Shown: positions 38,745 to 47,611 of the stretch, in pieces
How the letters are laid out: each line of letters opens with the position of its first letter
Position numbering within the stretch: the stretch's first letter is position 1
DNA from: Candidatus Zhuqueibacterota bacterium
GTDB lineage: Bacteria; Zhuqueibacterota; Zhuqueibacteria; Residuimicrobiales; Krinioviventaceae
Direction: 5' to 3'
NCBI GenBank assembly: GCA_016929295.1
Contig: JAFGJB010000061.1
Span: 1-64,000 of the forward strand
DNA length: 64,000 bases
The notes under the pieces: model-generated
The model's database searches: none
Told to the model about the DNA's origin: nothing
What the model saw: only the letters and a program-made list of their open reading frames with translations
Program-made: the position numbers and the translations under genes

Positions 38745-39893
38745 CTATTGTGGCGGACGTTTTCCCAATAGCAGCCATTCATAATAGGCCGAGGATCCCG
38801 TATCCAATATTTCACGAATCAATCTGGCCACCGAGTTGCCAATACCTTTTATCTGTTGTAATTGATTATAAAGATGACGAAGAGGTTCCTTCATTTGCGA
38901 AATCGAATAGGCTGCATAGCCGTACGGACTCTTTTGGTTCTTCAGCTTCAGTAGATAGTCGATGTGTTCCAGAATAATAACAACCCGATCCGTCTCATCA
39001 ACAAAATCACGCCATATGAAAGGCGGAATACGGATCGGCACTTGAAAAGTTTTGCAAATCTCTGCAAATAGATGACTGATCGAGTCATAATATTCTTTTC
39101 GCGCTTCACCCCAGGGATTGCCGGAGTAGATGTTTTCATATTGGGGAATAAGCCTCGCATCATACTCGCGCAGGATGCGGTAAAAATGCTCCTGTTGTCG
39201 TCCTGCTTTCATGGTTAAGCCGCCAAAGATGATGAAATCGATGCCAATATCTGTCGCCGCTTTTACGCTTTCGGCTATTTTTTCAGGGGAATCAGTGATG
39301 AACGGTAGCACCGGCATCAAATACATTCCTATGGGAAAATTCGCCTTTTTAAACTTTGCTAGTGTCTTCAGTCGGTGAGTGGGTCGAGATACACCAGGCT
39401 CAAAGCGGGCAGAGATAGCGTCATCCACCGATGAAAAACTCATACTGATTATCGCGCACGACTGCTGATGAATTCGTCTCAATAGCTCGAAATCTCTTTC
39501 AATCAGCGTCGATTTGGTGAGCATATGAACCGGAAAATTATAGTATGCGATGAGCTGCAGCGCCTGGCGGGTCAGTTCATACTGCAATTCCACTGGTTGG
39601 TAACTATCGCAGACACCTCCACCGACGAATATAAAGCCCGGCCTCAAGGGTTTTCTCTTGTGCGTCGGATCAATCTCACGTTTCAAGACGTCGATGGCAT
39701 TCATTTTCACTGCCACATCGCGGCCAAATTCTCCCTCCACCTGGTATTTTTCTGCACGGCCGTCGCAGTAAGCGCAATTGTGAGTACAACCGCGGTAAAG
39801 ATTCATGCCGTATCGAGAAACGAACCACGATTCCGCTTTTTTCTGCTTGCGAAGAATGGATTTCGCCTGAGTATTTATCACATTTGCGCGCAT
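38745..39893 (-). CDS. Radical SAM protein (spore photoproduct lyase-like / Rv2578c family)
   Basis: This 382-residue radical SAM enzyme has cluster ligands C36-x3-C40-x2-C43 in 'RGCTHNCAYCDGRAEKY'. Its body resembles the SPL-like/Rv2578c group ('VGGGVCDSYQPVELQYELTRQALQ', 'HMLTKSTLIERDFELLRRI', 'SMSFSSVDD', 'RLKTLAKF'). The C-terminal 40 residues ('LQQIKGIGNSVARLIREILD') look like a helix-hairpin-helix, hinting at nucleic-acid contact. The start was set at ATG 39893, because the open frame further upstream overlaps the GH127 gene; no clear ribosome-binding site precedes it. It may act in nucleic-acid repair or modification, but the substrate is unknown. Confidence 0.75.
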   Translation of the reverse strand: MRANVINTQAKSILRKQKKAESWFVSRYGMNLYRGCTHNCAYCDGRAEKYQVEGEFGRDVAVKMNAIDVLKREIDPTHKRKPLRPGFIFVGGGVCDSYQPVELQYELTRQALQLIAYYNFPVHMLTKSTLIERDFELLRRIHQQSCAIISMSFSSVDDAISARFEPGVSRPTHRLKTLAKFKKANFPIGMYLMPVLPFITDSPEKIAESVKAATDIGIDFIIFGGLTMKAGRQQEHFYRILREYDARLIPQYENIYSGNPWGEARKEYYDSISHLFAEICKTFQVPIRIPPFIWRDFVDETDRVVIILEHIDYLLKLKNQKSPYGYAAYSISQMKEPLRHLYNQLQQIKGIGNSVARLIREILDTGSSAYYEWLLLGKRPPQ

Positions 39894-39954
39894 GACGACA
39901 AAGGAACGACTTGTGACATTGATGATTGTCGATGGAATAAGGGGCGCTGCACAC

Positions 39955-41910
39955 TTAATGCGCGCCGACAATCGGCAACCATACCGCCATCTCTCCAACA
40001 CCACGATGATTCCATGCATAGTACGGGATCGCACGAAAATCTTGCTCGCGATTCGGTTCATCCAGTCGCACCGCTCGGCCATTCAACACCACGACACCGT
40101 GCAAAAGATGGTCGAGGTACTCACTTTGCAGCTGTGAATCCAGCCGGAGAGCCAGATTGCTGATCGTGCCCAAGTTGTCGACTGCCTCTGCACAATAAAC
40201 GATCGGACCGCGCTCCAGCGCCATTCTGCCGACATTTTCAGTCACCAATTCATGCGACATAACTTTGCGCACCGCCATCGGCACATCGAGTTGGATGCAA
40301 TCGCCAGGCGACCATGTCTGCGTCAGCGCAATGAAGCCGTTGTGCATCTCTATCTCCTGCGGATCCTCATTGATGGTCAAATGCGCAGCACGCTCGCCCG
40401 CCTCGATATAGGAATATAAATCACTCGGCACGGGCTGATTGGCCCAGCCAGGCAGCCGCAATTTGATTGTGAACGGCGCTGCCTTGCCAGGATCGATGAT
40501 GATTGTTATTTTACCATCCCATGGATATTCCGTTTCCTGGATAATTTTCACTTGCCGGCTTCCGAGGGAAAAGACCGCTTCATTCGCTGCATAAAGATTC
40601 ACATATATTGTATCCTGCTGCTGCGCATAAAAATATCCGGGCAATGACGGTATAAATCGGCAAATATTCGACGGACAGCAGGAACAGTCAAACCATTCTT
40701 TACGCGTCGTCGAACCCTGGTTGAACGGCATCTTGCCGTCAAACGCCAGGCAATTGGGATAGAAAAAGGTATCCCCTTCCAGGGAGACTCCGGAAATCAG
40801 GCCGTTGTAAAGGGTGCGCTCCATGACGTCCAGATATTTAGCATGCCCTTTGAGCAAAAACATGCGATGATTCCACATGACATTGGCGATGGCGGCGCAG
40901 GTTTCGTTGTAAGAGGTCGCGTTCGGCAATTCATAATTGGCGCCAAATGCCTCCCCATGCCTTTGCGCACCGATGCCGCCAGTGATGTAAAGCTTTTTCG
41001 ATACCACATTATCCCAGATGCGATCGATGGCGTCGACGTACGTGCGCTCGCCAGTCAAGGCAGCGACATCAGCAACGCCTGAGTAGAAATAGCCCGCACG
41101 CACCGCATGGCCGACAGCCTCATTCTGCTCATAAACAGGCGCATGATCCTGAGAGTAGGGGCCATACAACTCGTGACCCTGAGCATTACCGCGTTGATCG
41201 ATGAAAAAACGGGCCAGCTGCAGATATTTATTATCGCCAGTGGCGCGATATAATTTGACCAGGCCGATTTCAACTTCCTCATGCCCGGGAGGCGACATGA
41301 GCTTACCCGGTCCAAAGGTTTCAGCGATGAAATCGGCATTTTTGATCGCCACATCGAGAAAATGCCGTTTTCCGGTGACCTGATAGTGGGCAACAGCGGC
41401 TTCATACATGTGCCCCACATTGTAAAGCTCGTGTCCGCCGCCGATATCCGACCAGCGCTCTGCCGTGCCGGACCAGGTTGTCGGCGGCTTGTTTGGGTCG
41501 ATCGTACGCCAGGTCATGATATAGCCATCATCTTCCTGCGCCGCGGCAATTTTTGCAATCAGATCATCGAGATAAGCCTCCAGCTCTGCATCCGGAAACG
41601 TTGCCAGTGAGTAGGACGCCCCTTCGATGATCTTGTAAACATCCGAATCATCGAACGGAAATGGTGACTGAAATTCTCCCTCGCGCATACCGGCGGCGAT
41701 CTCAAAATTGGCTATGCGTCCGGTCTCCTGACATTTTTTAAAAGAAGCAGGAATGGTCACCTGACGGTTTACATCAAGACGATGCCGCCAGAAAGCATCC
41801 GTCAGTTTGACGCTGGTGAAGGGAACGGGCTTGATGGGATAATCGACGGCTCTTTTTGTCGCACACGATAAAATCAGCAGCATGAAGAGGCAAATGAGAT
41901 ATTTCATCAA
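39955..41910 (-). CDS. GH127 beta-L-arabinofuranosidase-like lipoprotein (DUF1680)
   Basis: This 651-residue protein has a lipobox 'LLILSCA' and an alpha/alpha barrel of the DUF1680/GH127 family. In characterised HypBA1 a zinc is held by Glu338, Cys340, Cys417 and Cys418, with Cys417 the nucleophile. Here 'NETCAA' gives Glu336/Cys338 and 'CSCCPSN' gives Cys411/Cys412, so the catalytic centre is intact. It would release L-arabinose from arabinan or hydroxyproline-linked side chains at the cell surface or periplasm. It overlaps the upstream FGGY kinase by 4 bases (ATGA) and is the last gene of the sugar operon. Confidence 0.88.
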   Translation of the reverse strand: MMKYLICLFMLLILSCATKRAVDYPIKPVPFTSVKLTDAFWRHRLDVNRQVTIPASFKKCQETGRIANFEIAAGMREGEFQSPFPFDDSDVYKIIEGASYSLATFPDAELEAYLDDLIAKIAAAQEDDGYIMTWRTIDPNKPPTTWSGTAERWSDIGGGHELYNVGHMYEAAVAHYQVTGKRHFLDVAIKNADFIAETFGPGKLMSPPGHEEVEIGLVKLYRATGDNKYLQLARFFIDQRGNAQGHELYGPYSQDHAPVYEQNEAVGHAVRAGYFYSGVADVAALTGERTYVDAIDRIWDNVVSKKLYITGGIGAQRHGEAFGANYELPNATSYNETCAAIANVMWNHRMFLLKGHAKYLDVMERTLYNGLISGVSLEGDTFFYPNCLAFDGKMPFNQGSTTRKEWFDCSCCPSNICRFIPSLPGYFYAQQQDTIYVNLYAANEAVFSLGSRQVKIIQETEYPWDGKITIIIDPGKAAPFTIKLRLPGWANQPVPSDLYSYIEAGERAAHLTINEDPQEIEMHNGFIALTQTWSPGDCIQLDVPMAVRKVMSHELVTENVGRMALERGPIVYCAEAVDNLGTISNLALRLDSQLQSEYLDHLLHGVVVLNGRAVRLDEPNREQDFRAIPYYAWNHRGVGEMAVWLPIVGAH

Positions 41911-43265
41911 AAACTCCTTTCATTCCTAGCCCGTGCATAGTCGAATCCCAGTAATGCCGCGCCCCGCATGGACGACTGATCAACGAGACGATATTCCGCA
42001 GGCCACATCCATTTTTGCTTTGCCTTGATGAGCGCCTCATTCACAGCTCCCCCGGTGACGTGAATGATGTGATCCAAATTAACGAACGCAGAAACCTGCT
42101 GCAAGTGCTTTTTTTGATAGTCGCATAATCCTTTGATGACCGCAGCAAGAATTTGCGGGCGCGTCGATTCTGCAGTCAATCCTTCGAGCCTGGCTGTAAG
42201 TGGTTCGAGTGAATATCTTGATCCCATCAGATAAGGAGTATAAACGACCTCATTCGTTTTGGCAAGCCATTCATCAATTGCATCACCTATAAAACGGCTG
42301 AAAAAATCTTCGTCAGACAGGTCGGCGCAAAATGTCTTTTTGAACCAATCGTACGCTATGCCGCCGGCGTTCATGACATGCAGCGTCAGCCAGCGAGCGC
42401 GCGACACATGCGCCCGCACATTATAGGCCGGCGAAGGAATGCAGCGCTGCAGGCAGACCATGGTGATTTCACACGTGCCGTTCACATTGATGATATCGCC
42501 GGGTGATTGAATGCCGGCAGAATAGGCGGCCAGGACGGCATCGTTGCCGCCGATCAGCACCTGCGGCGGCATCCGGAATCCCAGCTTGTGCGCAATTTCA
42601 TTCTTCATCACGCCGACGCTCGCCGCAGCGGGCATGATTTCGGGCAGCCGATCGATCGATAAGCCGCAAGCCCGGGCAATGGATTCGTTCCAGGTCATGT
42701 CATTCTTCACAGTGTTGTACAAAGCTGACAATGAGGCGGACGATGGATCAATGGCGCTCCGTCCGGTGAGCCACTTGGCAAAAAAAGTGTTGGAATGGCC
42801 AAAAGTGGCCGTCTTTCGATAAATATCGGGCAGATTTTCCTTGATCCACAGGATGCTCGCCAATGAACAGCCGCCGGCAACGGGCATATTGCCGGTGTGT
42901 TCAAAGAGATAGTCGGGACCAATCGCATCAATGATGAACTGCGCCTGCACCCGCGAGCGTTGATCCAGCATCAAAATGGCGGGATAGAGAGCTGTGCCAT
43001 TTTCTGCCATGGCAGTCAATGCAGGGGTTGTGCCAGAAAGCGCTATGATCTCGACATCCGCGATCTCTGGCTGCAACGCACGGCAGCCGTTTTGAAAAGC
43101 AGCGAGCCATTTCTCCGGATCAATATCAGCGAACAGACCACGATTGTAAATATTGAGATGGTAGGCCTCTGCGTACTGCTTTTGTGGGGCCATATCAACG
43201 GCCGATCTATAGACCGCCATTTTAAGACCGGTCGTGCCTATATCTATGGCGAGAATTGCGCTCAT
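41907..43265 (-). CDS. FGGY-family carbohydrate kinase (xylulokinase-like)
   Basis: This 452-residue sugar kinase has 'LAIDIGTTGLKMAVY' (phosphate 1), 'ALSGTTPALTAM', 'ILMLDQRSR', 'LIGGNDAVLAAYSAG', 'NVNGTCEITMV', 'NAGGIAYDWFKKTF' and 'IHVTGGAVNEAL'. It phosphorylates a pentulose or related sugar; xylulose and ribulose are the natural candidates, with an arabinosidase next to it. It is 30-50 residues shorter than typical XylB. It overlaps both neighbours by 4 bases, so translation is coupled through aldolase-kinase-glycosidase. Confidence 0.82.
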   Translation of the reverse strand: MSAILAIDIGTTGLKMAVYRSAVDMAPQKQYAEAYHLNIYNRGLFADIDPEKWLAAFQNGCRALQPEIADVEIIALSGTTPALTAMAENGTALYPAILMLDQRSRVQAQFIIDAIGPDYLFEHTGNMPVAGGCSLASILWIKENLPDIYRKTATFGHSNTFFAKWLTGRSAIDPSSASLSALYNTVKNDMTWNESIARACGLSIDRLPEIMPAAASVGVMKNEIAHKLGFRMPPQVLIGGNDAVLAAYSAGIQSPGDIINVNGTCEITMVCLQRCIPSPAYNVRAHVSRARWLTLHVMNAGGIAYDWFKKTFCADLSDEDFFSRFIGDAIDEWLAKTNEVVYTPYLMGSRYSLEPLTARLEGLTAESTRPQILAAVIKGLCDYQKKHLQQVSAFVNLDHIIHVTGGAVNEALIKAKQKWMWPAEYRLVDQSSMRGAALLGFDYARARNERSF

Positions 43266-44176
43266 CGCACGAGGCTGCTCTCTATGATGAATCCGTCCCG
43301 CACCATTGCGGTGCGGATTTTCACCACTTCCGTTTCAGGCACGGGGCGCATGGGCGAGCGCGGCTCATCGCCGTGCAAGCCGACGATGTTCATCGCTGCT
43401 TTGACACCGGCGACGCCATAGGCGCCCGAGACAGCGGTAGTCAAGCGTGCCAGGCGAAAATGCAACTGCCGCGCTTTATCATAGTTTTTGCTGCGCCAGG
43501 CTTGATACAACTCGACGACGGCATCGGGAAAGACATTCGCCAGCGAGATGATGCCGCCGCATGCGCCAATATGCAGCGACGGATAGAATGTGCTGCTCGA
43601 ACCGGACAGGATGGAAAAATCCAGGTTCGGATCGACTATGCTCAGGTATTGGCCGGGTCCTTCTGCCGATGAATCTTTGATGCCGACGATATTTTCATGC
43701 GCCGCCAGCGCCGCCACGGTTTTCGGTGGAATTTTGACGCCACCGGCAAACTGCGGCGCATTGTACAAGACAAGCGGTATCGGTGAAGCATCGGCAATAC
43801 GCTCGAAATGGGCTTGCAGCGCATCGCCGCTCATGAATTTGGCGAAATAGCCGGGTGTGAGCACGCTGGCATAGTCGAATGCCATCGCAGCAGCGCGCTT
43901 TGCCTTTTCTATCGTCTCCCGCGTCGATTCGCAGGCGACGCCAACCATGATGATCTTATCTCCCTTGTGCTCGGCAAAGAGTTCCAAAATCTCACGCTGC
44001 TCTTTTTCGCTCATGCTGCGAAACTCGCCGTTCGAACCGAGGGCGAGATAGCCGCGCAGTTTTGATGTGCGGTAAAATTCGAGGTTTTTTTGCAAATGAT
44101 CGAGCTGCAGTTCATCATTGATGAAGGGGGTGTTCACCGGCGCAAACACGCCGGCGAGTTTTTCCTCATTGGTCAT
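43262..44176 (-). CDS. 2-keto-3-deoxy-aldonate aldolase (DapA family, YjhH/YagE-like)
   Basis: This 304-residue DapA-fold class I aldolase has Schiff-base Lys167 in 'IVGIKDSS', Tyr138 in 'LVLYNAP' and 'ALGSNGEF' in place of DapA's 'GTTGE'. The neighbouring YjhG-type dehydratase and GntP permease match the E. coli yjhFGH grouping, in which the aldolase splits 2-keto-3-deoxy-pentonate to pyruvate and glycolaldehyde. That role is inferred here from context. The start at 44176 follows AGAGGAG. It overlaps the kinase gene by 4 bases. Confidence 0.82.
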   Translation of the reverse strand: MTNEEKLAGVFAPVNTPFINDELQLDHLQKNLEFYRTSKLRGYLALGSNGEFRSMSEKEQREILELFAEHKGDKIIMVGVACESTRETIEKAKRAAAMAFDYASVLTPGYFAKFMSGDALQAHFERIADASPIPLVLYNAPQFAGGVKIPPKTVAALAAHENIVGIKDSSAEGPGQYLSIVDPNLDFSILSGSSSTFYPSLHIGACGGIISLANVFPDAVVELYQAWRSKNYDKARQLHFRLARLTTAVSGAYGVAGVKAAMNIVGLHGDEPRSPMRPVPETEVVKIRTAMVRDGFIIESSLVR

Positions 44177-44195
44177 AATAACTCCTCTTGACAAA

Positions 44196-45530
44196 TCAAA
44201 CGAATAAACTGGTGATCCAGATGAGCATCATGGCGCACAAGCCCAAAAAGAGGGTGCCGAGGCTATGCAACCTGTAGCCGGTCTTGACATCCATGCCGGA
44301 CATTTGGGTGACGACCCAGAAAAAGCTGTCATTCGCGTGCGATACGACCATCGAACCGCTGCCGATGGCGAGGACGAGCAGAGCGCGCATGACCTCCGAC
44401 TGAAATCCCAGCGCCGGCAGGAGCGGCGCCATGATCGATGCGGTGGTGATGATGGCCACAGTCGAGGAACCCTGCGCCGTTTTGATCGCCGCGGCCAGCA
44501 TGAAGGGCAACCATAAGCCGAGTTTTGCGCCTGCCAGGGAATTGCCAAGGAGATCGGCGATGCCCGAATTTTGCAGCACGCGACCAAATGCACCGCCGGC
44601 GCCGGTGATCATGATGATCATCGCGGCGCTCATCACTCCCTCGCCAACCCAGCCCGAGCTCGATAACATATCGGTCGTCAAATGCCGCGGCAGCAGGGTG
44701 GAGAAAAGTATGCCGATGAGCAGGGCGATGACCGGTGAACCGACAAAGCTGACAATCCGATAGAGCGCAGCCTGACCGAGCGGCGAGGTCGGCAGCGCTG
44801 CAACCGATTTCAGGATGATCAGAATAATCGGCACGACAATCGGCAAAAGCGCTTTCATCGCCCCGGGGGCATTGTCCATGCGCTTCTGCATCATTGCTTC
44901 CGACAATTGCGGATTTGCATCCATCCAGAATCGGCCGGCATAGTTGGCGGCGTAAAGCCAGGCCATGAGCATGACGATCAGGCTGATGGGCAGAGCGAGC
45001 ACAATGACCAATCCCAGATCCGCTTCGAGCAATCCGGCGGCAGCAATGGGGCCGGGCGTCGGCGGCACCAGCGTGTGCGAGATGGTCAGACAGAGCGAGA
45101 GCACGATGGCAGTGCCGGCGAGAGAGATGCCAGCGCGCTTGGTAAGCGCCTTGTTCAGTGGCGACAAAATCACAAAACCGGAATCGGCAAATACCGGGAT
45201 GGACACCAGCCAGCCAATGAGTCCCATGGCCGGGATGATTCTCTTTTTGCCGATTCTTCTCAGAATGCTCTCCGCCAGCGTATACGCACCGCCCGATTTT
45301 TCCAGAAAAGTGCCGATGATCGTGCCGGCAATGATGACGATGCCGATGTGACCGAGCGTGTCGCCAAAGCCGCTGTTGATAGACGTGACGATCGTCTCCA
45401 ATGGCATCGATGAAAACAGGCCAAATCCGATCGCGGCGCACAAAAGGGCGAGCAAAGGATGCAGACGAAAGCGCACCGTCGCGACGACGATGAAAGCAAT
45501 CGCAATAAACAGGAGTAACAGTCTTGTCAT
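44196..45530 (-). CDS. GntP-family gluconate/aldonate permease
   Basis: This 444-residue inner-membrane protein has about 12 hydrophobic segments. It shows GntP family stretches 'GFGDTLGHIGIVIIAGTIIGTFLEKSGGA', 'GWLVSIPVFADSGFVILSPLNKALTKRA', 'LVPPTPGPIAAAG', 'AAIKTAQGSSTVAIITTASI' and 'ANDSFFWVVTQMSGMDVKTG'. It imports sugar acids such as gluconate or a pentonate by proton symport. It is placed between the aldonate dehydratase and aldolase genes, so it supplies their substrate. Confidence 0.92.
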   Translation of the reverse strand: MTRLLLLFIAIAFIVVATVRFRLHPLLALLCAAIGFGLFSSMPLETIVTSINSGFGDTLGHIGIVIIAGTIIGTFLEKSGGAYTLAESILRRIGKKRIIPAMGLIGWLVSIPVFADSGFVILSPLNKALTKRAGISLAGTAIVLSLCLTISHTLVPPTPGPIAAAGLLEADLGLVIVLALPISLIVMLMAWLYAANYAGRFWMDANPQLSEAMMQKRMDNAPGAMKALLPIVVPIILIILKSVAALPTSPLGQAALYRIVSFVGSPVIALLIGILFSTLLPRHLTTDMLSSSGWVGEGVMSAAMIIMITGAGGAFGRVLQNSGIADLLGNSLAGAKLGLWLPFMLAAAIKTAQGSSTVAIITTASIMAPLLPALGFQSEVMRALLVLAIGSGSMVVSHANDSFFWVVTQMSGMDVKTGYRLHSLGTLFLGLCAMMLIWITSLFV

Positions 45531-45540
45531 GTTTTTACAC

Positions 45541-45637
45541 TGAATTTCGAATATCGAACGCCGAATAACGAAAAGTCTTTTCCTTTGTCATCCATCATTC
45601 AGCATTCAGAATTCATCATTCAATATTCACTCTTTCA
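45541..45637. repeat. Heptad-periodic degenerate inverted repeat
   Basis: Five consecutive 7-base units of form yGAAnnn (45541-45575) face seven 7-base units of form nATTCnn-like (45589-45637), separated by 13 bases. Together they form a degenerate inverted repeat. The right half runs into the last codons and stop of the YjhG-type gene (45616), so the repeat has supplied its C-terminus. Confidence 0.6.
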
Positions 45638-47580
45638 ATTATCTTCTGCACATCATACACCGCCCCGCCCCACGTCCCGCCGCTGGCATTCTGCAACGCT
45701 GCCCACAGCCTTGTGTCGTCGGGCAGATTGGCTTGCGGCGCCAGATCGGCACGCAGAGGGCGGCTATGCAACAGGTTTGTTCCCCGGGCCGGCGCCAAGT
45801 CCGCTTCGCTGCATCCGGCTTCACCCACGACATTCACCTCTCCTGCAAGACCTTTTGCATCAATTACAATGCGAATGATATCCCCATCGATTATTTTGCC
45901 GATCGGCCCGCCCGCCAGCGCTTCCGGACCGACGTGCCCGATGCAGGCGCCCGTGCTGACGCCGCTGAACCGTCCATCCGTAATGAGGGCGACACTTTTT
46001 CCCCACGACAGATATTTGAGCGCTGCGGTCACCTGAAAAGTCTCCTCCATGCCGCTTCCCAGGGGTCCGATGCAGATGAGAACCAGGATATCACCCGGGT
46101 GGATGTCGCCTTTTTTAATTGCCGCGATGGCCGCCGGTTCGCTGGTGAAGACGCGCGCCGGGCCGGTCATTATGAAAACGCCATCTTTATTGAGCACGGA
46201 TGGATCAATCGACGTGCTCTTGACCACGCACCCGTCAGGGCCGATATTGCCGCGCGGGAATGAGACCGTGCTCGTCACACCACGACGGCGCGCTGCTGAT
46301 CGCGACATGATGACATCATCCGGATCAATCTTTTCCTGCTCGACAAGAATATTTTTCAGCTTGCGCCGGCGCTCCGAGCGTTCCCACCAGCAGAGATTCT
46401 CACCAAGCGTCTGGCCGGATACGGTCTGCACGTCGAGGTGCAACAGGTCCAGATCTCTCAGATGCAGCATGACCTCCGGCACGCCGCCGGCGTGAAAGAC
46501 AAAATTCGTCGGAAAATGAATCGGCCCGTTGGGCAGCACGGAGACGAGACGCGGCGTCCTGGCGTTCACCTCCATCCACTCCTTCACTGTCGGCCGCTCG
46601 AGTCCGGCGGCATGCGCAATCGCCGGCAGATGCAGCAGCAGGTTGGTCGAGCCGCCAAAGGCAGCGTGCAGGGTCATGGCGTTGCGCAGAGAATCAGGCG
46701 TCACCACATTTTTCACCCCTAGGCGCTGTCGCTGCAGATAGATGAGCGCGTCCGCCGACCTCTTCGCCAGATCCAGCCAGATCGCTTCTCCGGACGGCGC
46801 CAGCGCTGCATGCGGCAGGCTTAGTCCGAGCGCCTCGCAGACCACTTGCGACGTCGCCGCGGTGCCGAGAAAATGGCAGCCGCCGCCCGGCGAGGCGCAG
46901 GAGCTGCACGTCTGTTCCTGCGCATACGTCAAACTGACCTCTCCGCGCGCATAGCGGGCGCCTATCGACTGGATGCGGCCCAGATCCTCCGCATCCTTGG
47001 GCGGCAAGGTGACGCCGCCGGGGACGATTATGCACGGCGTGTCGGACATGGCGGCCAGCGCCATCATCATAGCGGGCAAGCCTTTATCGCACGTGGCGAT
47101 GCCGAGGACGCCTTTTGCTTTCGGCAAACTGCGGATCAGACGACGAAAGACGATGGCAGCGTCGTTGCGATAGGCCAGACTGTCCATCATGCCGGCGGTG
47201 CCCTGGGTGCGGCCGTCACACGGATCGGACACATATCCGGCAAAAGGCAAGGCGCCGAGGCGATACAACTCTTCGGCCGCTGCGCGCACCAGCGCGTCGA
47301 GTTCGAAATGTCCCGTGTGGTAGCCGAGCGCAACGAAGTCGCCGGCACCATTGCGTAATCCGCCGCTTGTGCTCAAAATGAGAAATTGCTGTCGTCCCAC
47401 CTCAGCAGGTCGCACCCCCATGCCAATATCTTGCACCGCACCAAAGATATCGCCGCTTGGGGCGGTGCGCAAGGTCGCAGCCGAGAGCGGCAACTTGCCG
47501 CGCGCCGAATCGACTGAGGTTCGGATTCGATAAATTTCGGCATCGCTGCCCTGGAGAATTTTCTTGATTTCGTTTTTCAT
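45616..47580 (-). CDS. yjhG: YjhG/YagF-type pentonate (D-xylonate) dehydratase
   Basis: This 654-residue IlvD/Edd-family dehydratase has the YjhG/YagF length (655 in E. coli, versus about 560-600 for IlvD). Iron-sulfur ligand cysteines appear in '[18 protein letters not shown]', '[16 protein letters not shown]' and '[28 protein letters not shown]'. It removes water from a sugar acid such as D-xylonate to give 2-keto-3-deoxy-xylonate. The GntP permease and aldolase genes follow, completing the non-phosphorylative (Dahms-type) route. The last residues fall within a heptad repeat. Specificity for xylonate versus arabinonate is inferred. Confidence 0.85.
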   Translation of the reverse strand: MKNEIKKILQGSDAEIYRIRTSVDSARGKLPLSAATLRTAPSGDIFGAVQDIGMGVRPAEVGRQQFLILSTSGGLRNGAGDFVALGYHTGHFELDALVRAAAEELYRLGALPFAGYVSDPCDGRTQGTAGMMDSLAYRNDAAIVFRRLIRSLPKAKGVLGIATCDKGLPAMMMALAAMSDTPCIIVPGGVTLPPKDAEDLGRIQSIGARYARGEVSLTYAQEQTCSSCASPGGGCHFLGTAATSQVVCEALGLSLPHAALAPSGEAIWLDLAKRSADALIYLQRQRLGVKNVVTPDSLRNAMTLHAAFGGSTNLLLHLPAIAHAAGLERPTVKEWMEVNARTPRLVSVLPNGPIHFPTNFVFHAGGVPEVMLHLRDLDLLHLDVQTVSGQTLGENLCWWERSERRRKLKNILVEQEKIDPDDVIMSRSAARRRGVTSTVSFPRGNIGPDGCVVKSTSIDPSVLNKDGVFIMTGPARVFTSEPAAIAAIKKGDIHPGDILVLICIGPLGSGMEETFQVTAALKYLSWGKSVALITDGRFSGVSTGACIGHVGPEALAGGPIGKIIDGDIIRIVIDAKGLAGEVNVVGEAGCSEADLAPARGTNLLHSRPLRADLAPQANLPDDTRLWAALQNASGGTWGGAVYDVQKIIERVNIE

Positions 47581-47611
47581 GAAATGAAGGAATTGAATTT
47601 ATTCTGTTGCG

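Noticed and set aside
44329-45441. Open frame of 370 codons, rich in Arg and His, in another frame of the GntP gene
   Set aside because: The GntP frame has full family similarity; the Arg/His-rich alternative has no signal or domain.
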